From Nannobrachium achirus (taxonomy: Eukaryota; Chordata; Actinopteri; Myctophiformes; Myctophidae), in the NCBI GenBank assembly GCA_963921795.1, contig OY997659.1, positions 26,419,708 through 26,483,707 of the forward strand: 64,000 nucleotides of DNA, written 5' to 3'. A model generated the notes under the pieces. That model searched no databases. It had not been told where the DNA came from and was given only the letters and a program-made list of their open reading frames with translations. Every line of letters starts with the position of its first letter. Positions within the stretch are counted from its first letter, which is position 1. Positions 32,601 to 43,019 of the stretch are shown here, one piece after another. A program made the translations under genes and the position numbers.

Positions 32601-32932
32601 CTAGCCAAGATAGCTGCTTTCAGGCGCCTATATTCACGGGCCTCTGCCAGGGGTAGGTCACGGCACACACGTTGGGCTTCTCCTGAGAGGAAAGGAGCGA
32701 TGATGCTGCCCCAGTCGGGGACGGGCCATCGTTCCCGGGCAGCGGTGCGCTCGAACACCTCCAGGAAGGCTTCAATATCATCATCGGGGGACAGTTTCGT
32801 TAACACTTCTCCAGGCGAACGTGTGGGATTAACGTTTTGGTCAATTTGGATTTTCTCTATTAATTTAGTCACCGCTTGCTGTAATTCGGCCTGGCTCTGT
32901 AACAGAGCGTCTAGGGCCGGTGTGGTTGTCAT
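29426..32932 (-). CDS. gag-pol polyprotein, copy 5, with one RNase H substitution
   Basis: This is the rightmost and, in element orientation, the first unit. Plus-strand base 29966 is A where the other copies have C, changing codon 989 from Glu to Asp in an acidic loop (D-D-E-E-H to D-D-E-D-H) 18 residues after RNase H D971. It is the only amino-acid difference among the five copies. The substitution is conservative and not in a catalytic residue. The integrase-core gap is the same. Confidence 0.92.
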   Translation of the reverse strand: MTTTPALDALLQSQAELQQAVTKLIEKIQIDQNVNPTRSPGEVLTKLSPDDDIEAFLEVFERTAARERWPVPDWGSIIAPFLSGEAQRVCRDLPLAEAREYRRLKAAILASQGYSMPARAQRFHGWNMQAALPPRPQIAALLRLTHGWLTTAGDPPLIERIVIDKCIRSLPPDARRYASQVSPNSVEALVALLENHQVSTEMMRSTKSEIPRGTGEARYNRDRSRPPATPLSPTTTRRAATERTARSQPQTSRRCYVCGKADHIAWSCPDRDRDVSMPSATAASDGRRPCLHSGSQRRRHSNLPVRIDGVDTQALLDSGSVVTLVHAEHAGRPTSSRMPVSCVHGDVRSYPTTLIRVQSTKGDVEVEAGIVPNLPVPLLIGTDCVLFERHWNPGGRGPPRPRRRRKIRPGPRWRNSLPACPIFRADSEGPESEPSPDEELQGDAPEAEEAPRGTSSEEPEPVAWPDFPEEEDESSPLRGDFATQQWNDPNLENARRNVSAIDGNLCEGERAKKIWPLVREHMEQAQRAQCRVYNRGATLRSFEVGEKVLVLIPTSECKFLAKWQGPYEIMEKLGPVNYRVRQIGRRKTMQIYHINLLKKWHVVPPVALPALLTTLSSQNPPPVPIGEELSPAQAQDIRELLSRNADRFSELPGRTHAIAHDIQTTPGKIVRQRPYRIPEARRGAVKEEVTNMLQLGIIEESHSAWSSPIVLVPKPDGTIRFCNDFRKLNEISNFDAYPMPRVDELIERLGPARFVSTLDLTKGYWQVPLTKETKEKTAFSTPEGLFQYTVLPFGVHGAPATFQRLMDRVLRPHHLYAAAYLDDIVIHSSTWENHLHHIEAVLGALRRAGLTANAKKCRIGLYEAEYLGFTIGRGCVKPQLRKVERIREWPKPVSKKQLKSFLGIMSYYNKFINNYATLAAPLYEMTRQSRPNMLRWTEETEAVFRGLKLKLCDEPVLKTPDFGKNFLLHTDASNTGLGAVLSQVIDDEDHPIVFISRKLLKHELNYATIEKEALAIKWAVHHLRYYLWGRRFTLITDHAPLKWMAKSKDTNKRITRWFLELQDYNFEVEHKPGKDIPHADALSRLYEEERQVCEPVASLRGGMCGGSFGHRPPGRPCMSKKRTLDGRASPSRPTHCVGQVIDGRYLPAHTLHQAQAYAPVGPTQHRGA

Positions 32933-32995
32933 ATTGCGTCTAGGTGAGGTTCAGTACCCGTATTCTGCACACCATGTGTGGAGACTGAACCCAAA

Positions 32996-34067
32996 CCAAG
33001 GCACAAGAGAGCAAAGACAGTGTTGCCAACTCGGGCATTTATTGAACAGTTCTTATTTTACAACAGCATTGTAATGCAACGTAGCATGAATGAACAACAT
33101 AAATGTGAATAACTGAAATTGTCTTTTAATAAATCAACACAAGGTTTTCCCGGGACGGGGCTGTCGTTTCTCCTCTTCGTGGGGCGGCCAGGGGGGGGGT
33201 AGGTAAGAGTTACTTTAAAGGGGTTTCCCTCCACAGGAAACAGGCGAGTATAATTCCATTGTATAGTCTCTCTTCCCCACCGGCGCTAGGTGAGTATAGT
33301 TCCTCTCTACAGGTGACAGGTAAAGTATTTCTTTCCCATAGGTAATAGGTGAGTATAGTTCTTTTCCACAGGTGACAGGTAATAGGTGAGTAGGTGCCCG
33401 CTCTTACACAAATCCGTCTAATTCTCTATCTTCTAAATAAAATGAACACGGGGTATAATGGGCCTGGGGCCAGAGAATTTCCGGATACTAGTAAGGTTTT
33501 AAGGGAAGTGAGATATACTCAACAAAATAGGAATAGGGGTGGCTCGCTGGGGGTCCGGAAGGTAAGGCTGTGGTCTCCTTTTCCAGGTCCTTCTCCTCAG
33601 CTCGCCGAGTACACACTCTCCAGTGATAGGTACACACTCCACAGTGAGTCAGGTTTGCGCTCCTCATTGATCCAGGTACACACTCCTCAGTGTCAGTCCG
33701 CTCCCAGTCCATGCCTAGAAGTAATGAGTAGAAGGAACATTACTATAATGCACTTTACACAGTAACATGCGGTGGAGAGGGAAATATGGTGGCTCTTACC
33801 GCCTGTCTGCCCATGATCAGCTTGTCAGAGACTCCCAGCACAGACTGAAGGGGAGAGCGAGCTCAGTACTTATGCACCCCTGTGTTGGGTGGGGCCCACA
33901 GGTGCATACGCTTGTGCCTGATGAAGCGTGTGGGCCGGCAGGTAACGCCCGTCAATCACTTGGCCCACACAGTGTGTTGGTCTGCTAGGGCTCGCTCTCC
34001 CATCCAGGGTGCGCTTCTTTGACATGCAGGGCCTACCTGGCGGGCGGTGTCCGAACGAACCACCACA
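32996..34067 (-). repeat. LTR 6 of the array (rightmost; outer 5' LTR and presumed promoter)
   Basis: Ends at 34067 with the canonical minus-strand TGTGGTGG and then joins unrelated sequence (ATGATTTC). Transcription of the array would start in this LTR and run leftward. Without an internal unit to its right it contains only the tail of the pol frame, with no start. Confidence 0.9.
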
Positions 34068-34915
34068 ATGATTTCAATCGCGATTTTGCATGTTCCACCC
34101 CCATACAACCCCATCTAACATACAGGGCAGCCATGTTTGTTTACATAACATGTAAAACATAATGGCGATTATCTCAAGAATGCCTGAACGGATTTCCAAT
34201 CGGATTTTTTTGTTTGAAAGCTGTGAACAAACTGCACAAATCCACTCCAATGCAATCCAGGATTGCATTGGATTTTTTAGAGCTCATTCTTCTCTGTTTT
34301 TTTCCCATGCATGAGGTGTGCAAGGTTTAATCATGGCTAAGTTGACGAAAATAAGGCTTCTAAAATGCTTGGTAGCCAATAGCTAACTTCAAGCTAACTT
34401 CATCCTCTTCCTGTACATGCACAAAGGAAAGTGTTCAGGCAAGTCATGGCTGCAGGGCTTCTGCATATACCAGCATATCTCTATGGGATTTTCTATGGCC
34501 ACTGGGCGCCCTCTAGTGGTGACTAGGGTGGCACTAAATCAGTTAAAGGGATATTCCACTTAAAAAAAAAAAAAAAAAAAACTTTGGTCATTTTATCGTC
34601 TAGTTATTGAAAAAACACAGAAAGAAGTGTGGTTGCACTGATGTGAGCCGCAAGGAATCATTTATTGCGACCATAGGTCGCATTTACAATGAAAGCCTGC
34701 ATCTACTGTGCATCAGTCGTGCCCTGTGCGTCAGTCACGCCTCATGTCACGCTCCATACTGTATATGGCCAAGACAGAAAGTTAGTACAACAAATGGATC
34801 TCCATATGTGGAGCTGACTATCATCACCTGGATCTCCCTATACAGTATGAAGAAGATCACAACACTGACCTCATCAAACCCTGGATAGCCATACATGGAG
34901 ACGACTGGATCATCA
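34068..34915. other. non-coding sequence right of the array
   Basis: Contains AT-rich repeat-like sequence. A motif GTTAAAGGGATATTCCACTT at about 34542-34561 resembles one end of a TTAA MITE and is followed by 20 A residues (34562-34581). Near 34790-34900 are degenerate relatives of the CCATATATGG repeat. No exon is seen. Confidence 0.55.
34562..34581. repeat. poly-A, 20 bp
   Basis: An uninterrupted A run following a MITE-like terminus. Confidence 0.95.
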
Positions 34916-35300
34916 CCTACAGTTTACACTTTACAGTTTAGGCATAGCAGACGGTTTTAATCCAAAGCAAGTTACAATAAGCAGGTAGGCCTAATACATC
35001 ACTATAATAAGCAAGATAATATGTCAGTACATCAACAACAATATAACAAATGCATAGGAATATCAATCTAGAAAAACAATAACATAGGTAGACCATGCAC
35101 CTAATCAGTAAAAAACGTTTCTAAAAACCTAAAAAATGCTAAATAGCTTCATGTATGGTCATTGAGTGTTACAGTAGTGCTATGGGTTTAGGCGGAGTCT
35201 GAAGAGGTGAGTCTTCAGTCCACGGCAGAAGCTAGGGAGTGAGTCTGTAGTTAGTTCTAAGTGCGACAGGTAGTTTATTCCACAGTTTGGGGAATAAATA
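34916..35300 (-). mobile_element. L2-type LINE 3' end fragment, minus orientation
   Basis: Its complement matches 51290-51640 over the same landmarks: the coding tail (tryptophan and leucine-rich, ending L-K-T-H-L-F-R-L), the ACCTATGTTATTG stretch and the 3' end with CTTTGGATTAAAA and GTCTGCTA. Only the end of ORF2 and the 3' UTR remain. Confidence 0.8.
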
Positions 35301-35436
35301 GATCTCTGTATATGGAGCTGGCCAGGTTCAGGTTCGGTTTATTAGTCAAATGCGTATCCATACAAGTACAGACAAACAATGAAATGCTTGTCAATACCTC
35401 TACATCTGACCTCACGGACTCCAGATATGGATATAG

Positions 35437-35990
35437 CTAGATAGATAGATAAATAGATACCTTTATCCCAAGGGGGAAAATCAGTCACCCAGAGGCAGCG
35501 CAGCAGTTTAAGGTTACAAAGTTACAGAGAAGTATATGAAAAAGAAAAACGTACTGTTGTGTACAGTGAAAAGAGAAAGGCACAAAAAAGAATATACATA
35601 AAGTGTCAAAAGCAGTCAACGCTCATAAGTGTCACATCACAAAACAAATACTGTAGCAATACTTAAAGCACAACTTATCAATGCAGTGCCAAACAGTCGA
35701 TGCTAGTCAGTGCTACACAAATATCTCATCGCCATGTCCAACACAAGCAATGATCAATACTACCAACACAACCCAATAGTGCAGAGACAAACAAAAGTGT
35801 CCATTGGTCAGTGCAAAAAAAACAACAACAACAAGAAAAGTAACACAGAAAAACGCCACATGAAACCCTCCTTGGAAAGGTCCTTAGAGGTCAAGGTCGG
35901 TACAACTATTGTTCCAGTTAAATTAGGTTACAGTTGTCCTTGTCAAGCAACCGTTGTGGGTCTCATTGCATAACTTGAGAACAACCGGCA
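35437..35990 (-). mobile_element. LINE 3' end (family A), minus orientation
   Basis: Begins at a (GATA)n tail followed by TACCTTTATCCCAAGGGGGA, the complement of the tail at 60400-60665. The shared block includes the complement of CTGTAACTTTGTAA and CTGTGCTGCCTCTGGG. The leftover body to about 35990 is A-rich and non-coding. Confidence 0.65.
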
Positions 35991-36096
35991 CAAAGGACTT
36001 TCCCAGTCTCTCGCATCTCCGTCCTGGGTAGATGAATCAGTCGTTTCCTATAAAAAAACATGTATAGGTCGTTTTCTTTAAAAAAATAGGTTTACT

Positions 36097-36918
36097 GGGG
36101 CGCCCACTGGCCTAGTGGTCAAGGCGCATACCGCATACTCAGGGCCGCCGCTACTATGACGCGCATGACGCGCTCTGCGTCAGGCATCACGCTGCCAAAG
36201 GGCACCAAAAAATTAGAGAGAAAAGAAAAAAGAACAGCCAAGCCGATCCATTTGATCCGGGGGCGGGGCCGCAGCACAGTCCGCGACACACTCCGAGTCT
36301 GCACTCACTCACAGAAAGACAGATCCAAGGACTGATCTGATCTGATACATTGCAAGTGAGAATTAAACATTTTTTCCACTTCATGTTTGCTTTGTGTTAA
36401 ACAGCAGAGTTTCTAGTGTCAATCTCCCTCTGGAAGAGATTACACTAAAGCCTCAGGCGCCGCACAGAGGCGCTCCAACACACACTCTGACATTAAGCTT
36501 GATGGTGTGGAATAATAAATACATAGAATACAACGTATCACAACTTACATGTGTTGTGGACTTGTAGATCTGCTACTTTCACACTTGTTTCATGTATGAC
36601 TGAGGCTAGAGAAAATGTAATCATGTCTGCAATTGTGAAGTCCAGCAAATTTACAAAATAGGTTTGTTTTTTGTTTTTTGTGTTTATCCTTTTACTATCT
36701 ACATGTTTGAGAACCCCAACAGCCAGTTGTGAGTCAGGCACCAAAATGGCTTGTGGCGGCCCTGCGCATACAAGGCTATGATGCCTGCTGGCGTCGCCGG
36801 TTCGATTTCCGATCCGGACGACCTTTGCCACATGTCATTCCCTATCACTCTCCCCATTTCCTGTCAGTCTACTATCCTATCAAATAAAGGCATAAAAAGC
36901 CCCCAAAAAAACAAATCT
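36097..36918 (+). mobile_element. tRNA-derived SINE interrupted by a DNA transposon
   Basis: The head GGCGCCCACTGGCCTAGTGG is a tRNA-like A-box region. The B-box-like GGTTCGATTTCC lies beyond the insertion at about 36799. A CT-rich body and an AATAAAGGC tail follow. Target duplications of about 17 bp, of the form TTAAAAATAGGTTTACT, flank it at about 36079-36096 and 36919-36935. It is not a functional tRNA gene: the two halves are 625 bp apart and the cloverleaf is incomplete. Confidence 0.82.
36140..36764. mobile_element. non-autonomous hAT-like element inserted in the SINE
   Basis: The terminal inverted repeats are CAGGGCCGCC at 36140 and its complement GGCGGCCCTG ending at 36764. An 8-bp target duplication CGCATAC(T/A) lies at 36132-36139 and 36765-36772 with one mismatch. 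The 625-bp interior encodes no hAT transposase. It carries a half copy of the GATCTACAAG hairpin motif near 36562. Confidence 0.82.
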
Positions 36919-37884
36919 TTAAAAATAGGTTTACTTTGGGTGACACAAAAGTTCTGACCTAGAACAATAGTCTGGTTGCCTATAGCAACCGCACAAATAA
37001 AACCCATAATTGAATGTCAATCATCCATGAACATATGACTGACATTCAATACGGCATAAATAACACATGGGCATGGGCAGGCCTTCAACTGCTGCCAGAG
37101 TCTGGTCTTGCTGCAGTTAGGAATTCATACATATATCCATTCAATGTGAGACAGCTGCTATTTGGTTTGAGGCAATGCTCACACCAGCAGGCACCAGGCC
37201 ATGAATATCAAATCGTTCACATTTACAAATAACAGAGCGGCTGGTGGACATCTGGTCAACCCATGTCTATGGATGATGCTCCCTCCATGTTGTGTGCTTG
37301 TTAGCATATCAAAGACAAGATATGAATCTATATCACCAGGAAAAATAGGAGAAATCTAATCATGTGGCTCACAGGATCCACAATAGCATCGCTCCAATAT
37401 GTATGTTTTTTTTTTTTTTTGGACATGGCCCAAATGTGGCTCTCGACCTCATGTGGCCAGCCTATGACAGCATCATTTCATCATCATCATCATCTATGAC
37501 TTCAGTCATCATATGTATGACCTAAGATTCCAAATGTGGGCACGGTTTCAGCCTGATCAGAGGCTATTCGACTTTCATTATGAAATTAAAGTTGCTGTAT
37601 TTTAAAGTAGATCAGTACAGCAGTTTGCGAGAATAATGGGCAGTTGGACACCAACACGGACAGACCCTCTCATGAATGGAGAGTATTGTGAAGAACATGT
37701 ATCACATTTTGTGCGCTCTACACAACGCAGAGACAAAGGCAATTTCCCTTACACCCATGGGGGAGGGGGGGCACCACAAATGCGACAAATGTCAAATTGA
37801 GACAAATTGTAGGTATACCGTATGCTTACGTATTTGCTTCTGCTTTGGGCGGGATACTGCGAGGACACTGACTTCTATAGTGCA

Positions 37885-38050
37885 GGCTATTGTATAGAAT
37901 ATTGTTGCTGTCACGCAGAAACCTTGTATCTCCATATTTAAAATGTTTCTATATTTTTGTAAATAAAAGTCTTGCACAAAAGTAATGCAAATAGCAGATC
38001 TAGAAGCTCACAAGAGCTTGTAAATGGGCTATTATCACCATTTTATCACG
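37885..38050 (+). repeat. degenerate copy of the palindromic MITE-like family
   Basis: Shares CAGAAACCTTGTATCTCCAT with the complement of 3030-3060 and contains a shortened hairpin GATCTAGAAGCTC..GAGCTTGTAAA (37999-38022). Confidence 0.6.
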
Positions 38051-38119
38051 TTTGTTTTTTGTTTGGTTTTTAAGAGGAAAAAGGGAACGTTTCGGTCCTA
38101 CAAACAGTATTCTACTGTA

Positions 38120-38300
38120 GACTCCTCATTATTGATGGTGCTTTTTGTGATGTTATTCTCCCCCTGACCCCTAGTTCGCTTTTTATTGCTGCCCTTGCTG
38201 TACCTTTACTTTCTTACTCATCTGTAACCTAACTGCTGTGCTGCATTTGGCGACTGAATTTCCCTGACGGGATCAATAAAGCTCTATAAATAAAGGATTC
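38120..38300 (+). mobile_element. LINE 3' tail (family A)
   Basis: Contains GCTGTGCTGCATTTGGCGAC then TGAATTTCCCTGACGGGATC and AATAAAGC, matching the 60400-60665 tail. Confidence 0.6.
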
Positions 38301-41300
38301 ATCTAAATGTCACAGTTTCAGTTGGAACTTTTCAGTATGTTTAATGTGTCCATTACACAGTATACAGAAAAGGGCAGAAGATGTTGCTTAGTGTGGTTAT
38401 GATGCAAATGCAACCAAACCTTTGTTACCACAAAGGTGAGAGTATCTTTGTACTTTATGTACAATGTGAACTTGCACACATACATCTAACCCAGCCCTAA
38501 TGGAATGTTAAATTGATGTGGCGGACATTAAGTCAGCATTGAGGAATCTTTGTTTGTTTGGTTACATATGCCACTGATCACAATAAGCAGAATGAGCACC
38601 AAGTCACACTATAGTAAATACATTTAGCAAACAGGTTATAAAACGTTTAGCAGATTATGATTGAGTACCACAAGTTTGTGCTGTCACCGTTAAAAAGGTC
38701 CAATGTTCAGAGTGTTACAGCACCATGTGACAGAGAATGTAAATAACAAAGACTTGTTTGGTTGCAGGTTCAGGGAAAATTGTATATTTGCATCTACGTA
38801 TAAATTCTGTTGACGCTTAGTTGGTATAAGATGCTTTACCATGCACCGCCTGGCAACACCATGGCTTGACGGATTTCAAAAGTGCACAGAAGGACATACT
38901 TGAGTATGACTAGCCCACTAGCCAATCATTATATCATTATGGGGAAATTATATATTCATCCAGATTTATGTCTCAGTGTTTAGAGAATCAGGACATAAAC
39001 TAAAGTCATCTTTGGTGTAAAGAAATCCAGCAAGATATCTGACATCAAATCAATGTCTTCTTTCACAAAAGGTTGTTAGGCACAAACAATAATTAAACAT
39101 CACTTCAATTAATAGCAGAATGTTAAAACAGTGATTAGCCTGTCTTTGTTGTCTTGATTAATTAATTTGCTGCCGTGGCATGAAAGCTAACAGCTGGATG
39201 TCTGGTAATCAGTGGTGACAATCAACACCTTGAAACCTGATCTGATGTAAATAAATAAATAAGCGTGGTACAAATACAAGTGTTTCTGTGAAAATCATAG
39301 TGATAACCATGATTATGTTGGCTACTCACCATGGGCTGATGCCAATATGAATGTAAACACAATATTCAATTAGAACCCAGAGCATATGTGTATCACTATT
39401 ACATTACCAAGAATTGCATTAACCACAAGACCATCATGAAAATCTTGAATATTTTTTATGTTCCCAAAAATAGATTCTAGGGTTAGTGTGGTACAAAGAA
39501 AAGTGAAACAAGGTGCCTAAATGTCTCTGTGTAAATTGGATTAGGGGGTGGGTGCAGGGGTTGAGACAAAGATCCTTGCCATTCAGTGCTGGGTGTTACT
39601 TTTCCAAGAAATCAATTCTCCATGCAATCCCAGAAAGAAGTTAATCTGAATGATTGAGTGAATTATATTGGGTTTGAAGAGATGCCATCTCTTTGATGTC
39701 TCTCACAGGTTATCAGTTCACAGGTTATCACATAGGCATATGAGCCCAGCCCATGGCACCAGAGGCTTTCTAATTTCTTTTATACTGTATAATGCACAAG
39801 ATTTGACTTGTATACACATGGTGTGTTTTTATCTGCAAGGCATCATTTAATCACACGTCTATATGGAATTTGAATAGTTGCATTGCTCTCAGACACAAAC
39901 AATTAGCAACGACAAAGAATGATTCTGTCTAATGTCCTATAATCCATTGTTGATTGGCAAATGCAGCTGTGAGCACTGAAAGTGGGAAGAAGCCGTTTGT
40001 TGCTTGGATGTTTTGGTTTTGATAGTTGATAGAGTTGCTTCCCAGAAGGGAGAACTTAAAATAGATTGTGGCCAGGAGATGCCCCCTCTCTAACTGGCTG
40101 ATGGCAGCGTAAGGACATACTCCGTGATTTCAGTGTAGAACTAGAATCTGTGATTTCTTGCGACTTGCTACGTTCCCGAGTAGGCAGGTGCTCATTTATA
40201 AACTCACCCATTGATTGTAGCATCTAACATTATCAGTACTATGGTAACGGGTACCACACGGTTACAACGGTTACTCTAACAATAAGAACAGGTATTGCAT
40301 AAACGAGTGGGGCATGCATTCCCAACTTGCGTTGTTCTCGACTTGAGTCGTTCCCGACTATTGTCGAAATATGCCCGAATAGGCCCAGGCCAGAGGAGTG
40401 AAACAGTAATTAATAGTCTACGAAGTATAAACCAGGTCAAGTCTATGCTTTGAGTTTGCACAACTCATCCTGGGGATCCATGCCATGTAAACAACTGGTA
40501 GCCCAGAGGAGTTTATGTCCTCAGCGTGAGCCTGTCAAACAGGTTTTATGGGCCCCCGTTTGACCTCGATAATGCAGTCTATGAGCATGAGCAGCATAAG
40601 ACAGACTTTAATACGGCCAATAAAAGCAGTGACCTCACAGTCCCTGGCGTCATCTAAAGGCGCACAGAAGTCATGCTCTCCAATGTGTGATGAGAGTGTG
40701 CCCTCATTAAGTGTTAAACATTCGATAGTTAAATGCTGGGCTCGAAGCACTTTATTTAATCCCATTAACTTCTCCGAGCTCAGCCTTCACAAACTTAATT
40801 GTTGGAGAAATTGCATGTGGAACCATGGAGCTTAGCTCAGACAGAACAAAATCTAATTGTGTGCGCGCATCTTGAACAAATTTCCAAAATCCACAGCAGG
40901 GTTTTTGAAATCCACATCAGAGCAAACCTGCTTTTAAATCCACTTATGACATTTATGGAAATCCCATTAAAATGTCATTTGAGTCACTGGTGCAGAAATG
41001 AAGAAATACAGCTGTTGTGACTAAATGTAACACGGCCATTCTCTTCCAGTTAAGATGAAAAATTACAATACAGAAATGAAACATAATATGAGGTTATTAT
41101 GGTGAGTGATTTTGTGAGTGTGAGTGTCACACCCTCACAAATAAGCATGTAGCTTTGGGAATTTTAAAGCGTCACAGTATAATATAGGGCATTGGTTCTC
41201 AAAGTGGGGGGTAGCAAAATGTTGGGGACCCCTTCTTTGCCTCAGTATCTCCTGGGCAAAGAAAGAATGTGCCTGTGATGTAACCTTGCACTGGCTCCCT

Positions 41301-41984
41301 GTGTATTGAATAGATGGCAGGGGCTGTGTCATTTGCAGATGTACTGAAAGCTGCTTACTTGGCACAGTACATCATGTTAGAAACCACAAGCCCCTCCCCC
41401 AATCCATACCATCCTCAACTGTAAAAAGAATATTGGCTGAAATGAAAATTGCTCAGTGGATTGTGAGTCTTACAACCAGGACAAAAGCTGAATTTTAAAT
41501 AAAAGACACAAATTCACAGTTGTTGTTGTTGCGTCAACTTGGCAGGGTTGAGTATAGGGTATACAGATCATGATCTGTTCTAAAGTTAAAACAGGGCATT
41601 GTGTTGATTTGGTGCTGTTCTTTGAAAATACATGAATACCTACAGTAATTCACATATGATAAAATAAGTAATATCTAAGAATGCCCCCCCCCCCCCAGAA
41701 ATCCTCCCAGAACCGAGTAGGCCACAACTCTTTGTACAATATGGAACACCGTGAAATGATCGACAGGGTAATGAAGAAGCTAATGAGGGGAATCAAGACC
41801 GCTGCAGAGCCAATAAATCAACACAACTGTGCCTACAATGATATAGGAGCAATCAGTAACAATGGTCAGAGCGAGGGGAGCAGAGGGGGAGGGTTGAAGC
41901 TACAAAGCGAGTCAATGTCAAGCACACGCCGGCTGTGTTTATGGCCTCTGATCCTTATTTGGTCATAGGATGGAATCCTGTGCC

Positions 41985-42060
41985 AAAAATAGCCGATCTA
42001 CAAGCTCACAACGTGCCGCATAGATAGATCGACTATTTTCGGCACGAGACACCGTCTTAC
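41985..42060. repeat. hairpin of the GATCTACAAGC family
   Basis: AAAATAGCCGATCTACAAGC at about 41986-42005 is followed by an imperfect complementary arm (GATCGACTATTTTCGG). Downstream CGTCTTACGACGAAGC resembles the flank of the copy at 2820-3065. Confidence 0.6.
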
Positions 42061-42919
42061 GACGAAGCATGAATCTGGATTCATTGTGCATGGATAAGGA
42101 CACGTTTTACCTGGAGTAAGCCATAAAAATTACAATTAAATACTGTAATAAAGGCCTTATTCCAAATGCATAGAAATATTGGAATTAACTTAACTTCACA
42201 TTAACTCTAGCGGACACAACTCACAGATAAAATCAATTCTTAAATCCTGAAGTGTCTGCAAATCAATATGGCTTTGCACTGATCAGCATTTTAGTGAAGA
42301 TTCCCTCTTGTAAGCACATGTACCAAGGACAATCAACACTTCACTGAGGCGAAGGGCATCACAGCAACAACATTTAATACCATTTAGAAATAATTGTCTT
42401 CCGGCTCGGAGTCGTAGATGATTTGACTGTATCGAAAATCTATTAACCAATATGGGTTTAGTGCAAGCACATTGGAATTGAAAGCATAAAGCACAAACAA
42501 AGAAAGGAAAATCCCAGTGGGGAAGACAGCAGCGTCTATTTCCAGGCTTTTGAAGAAGGCACTGGAGAGCCAAGCACAACTGAATGTCAGAGTTAAAGTA
42601 CATGAGGTTAGACCAGTTTACTGTATTTTAGTGGATAATTATGTGTCTACACCAAGCCGGGGACTACGTTTTTGCCCCATCCGTCCACGTCCGTCCGTGA
42701 GTCCTCCGTGAAACTGATTGGCGTGGAACTTTGCATGCACACTCTCAGCAGGCCAAAGAAGGAACCTCTGCCACAATTTTTGGAGCTGTGTGGAACACAA
42801 GCTCCCTATACGTGGCCGTGTGTGTGGGTCTGTCTCCGTCCGTGTCTGTCTGTCTGTCTGTCTGTATGTAGCCTGCAGTAACCTTTTCTGACCACACATG
42901 TTAAGGGAGGGGCGCTGTT

Positions 42920-43019
<100 letters not shown>

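Larger units (their letters stand above)
10776..34067 (-). mobile_element. tandem array of a Gmr1-type Ty3/Gypsy element: 6 LTRs and 5 internal regions
   Basis: A unit of exactly 4444 bp (1072-bp LTR plus 3372-bp interior) is repeated head to tail, with a single LTR shared between neighbours and an LTR at each outer edge. All units are on the minus strand. Every unit has the same open frames at the same offsets, and the five predicted 1168-residue proteins differ at one residue, so divergence is close to zero. Left flank GCAGCACTCCT and right flank ATGATTTCAAT share no target duplication. Unequal exchange between LTRs, insertion of a concatemer, or an assembly artefact could produce the structure. 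Confidence 0.93.
37000..42580. other. long non-coding stretch in the chn1-atf2 interval
   Basis: I recognise no gene. It holds a T-run near 37407-37422, degenerate hairpin elements at 37885-38050 and 41985-42060, a LINE tail at 38120-38300, and C-rich runs near 41683. The remainder is AT-rich and looks like unique vertebrate intergenic or intronic DNA. Confidence 0.55.

Noticed and set aside
10776-34067. Tandem segmental duplication of host DNA carrying a retroelement
   Set aside because: The period equals exactly one LTR plus one interior, and no host sequence is included between units.
36097-36140. Possible tRNA gene
   Set aside because: The head is tRNA-like but the B box is 660 bp away past a transposon, and target duplications and an A-rich tail identify a SINE.
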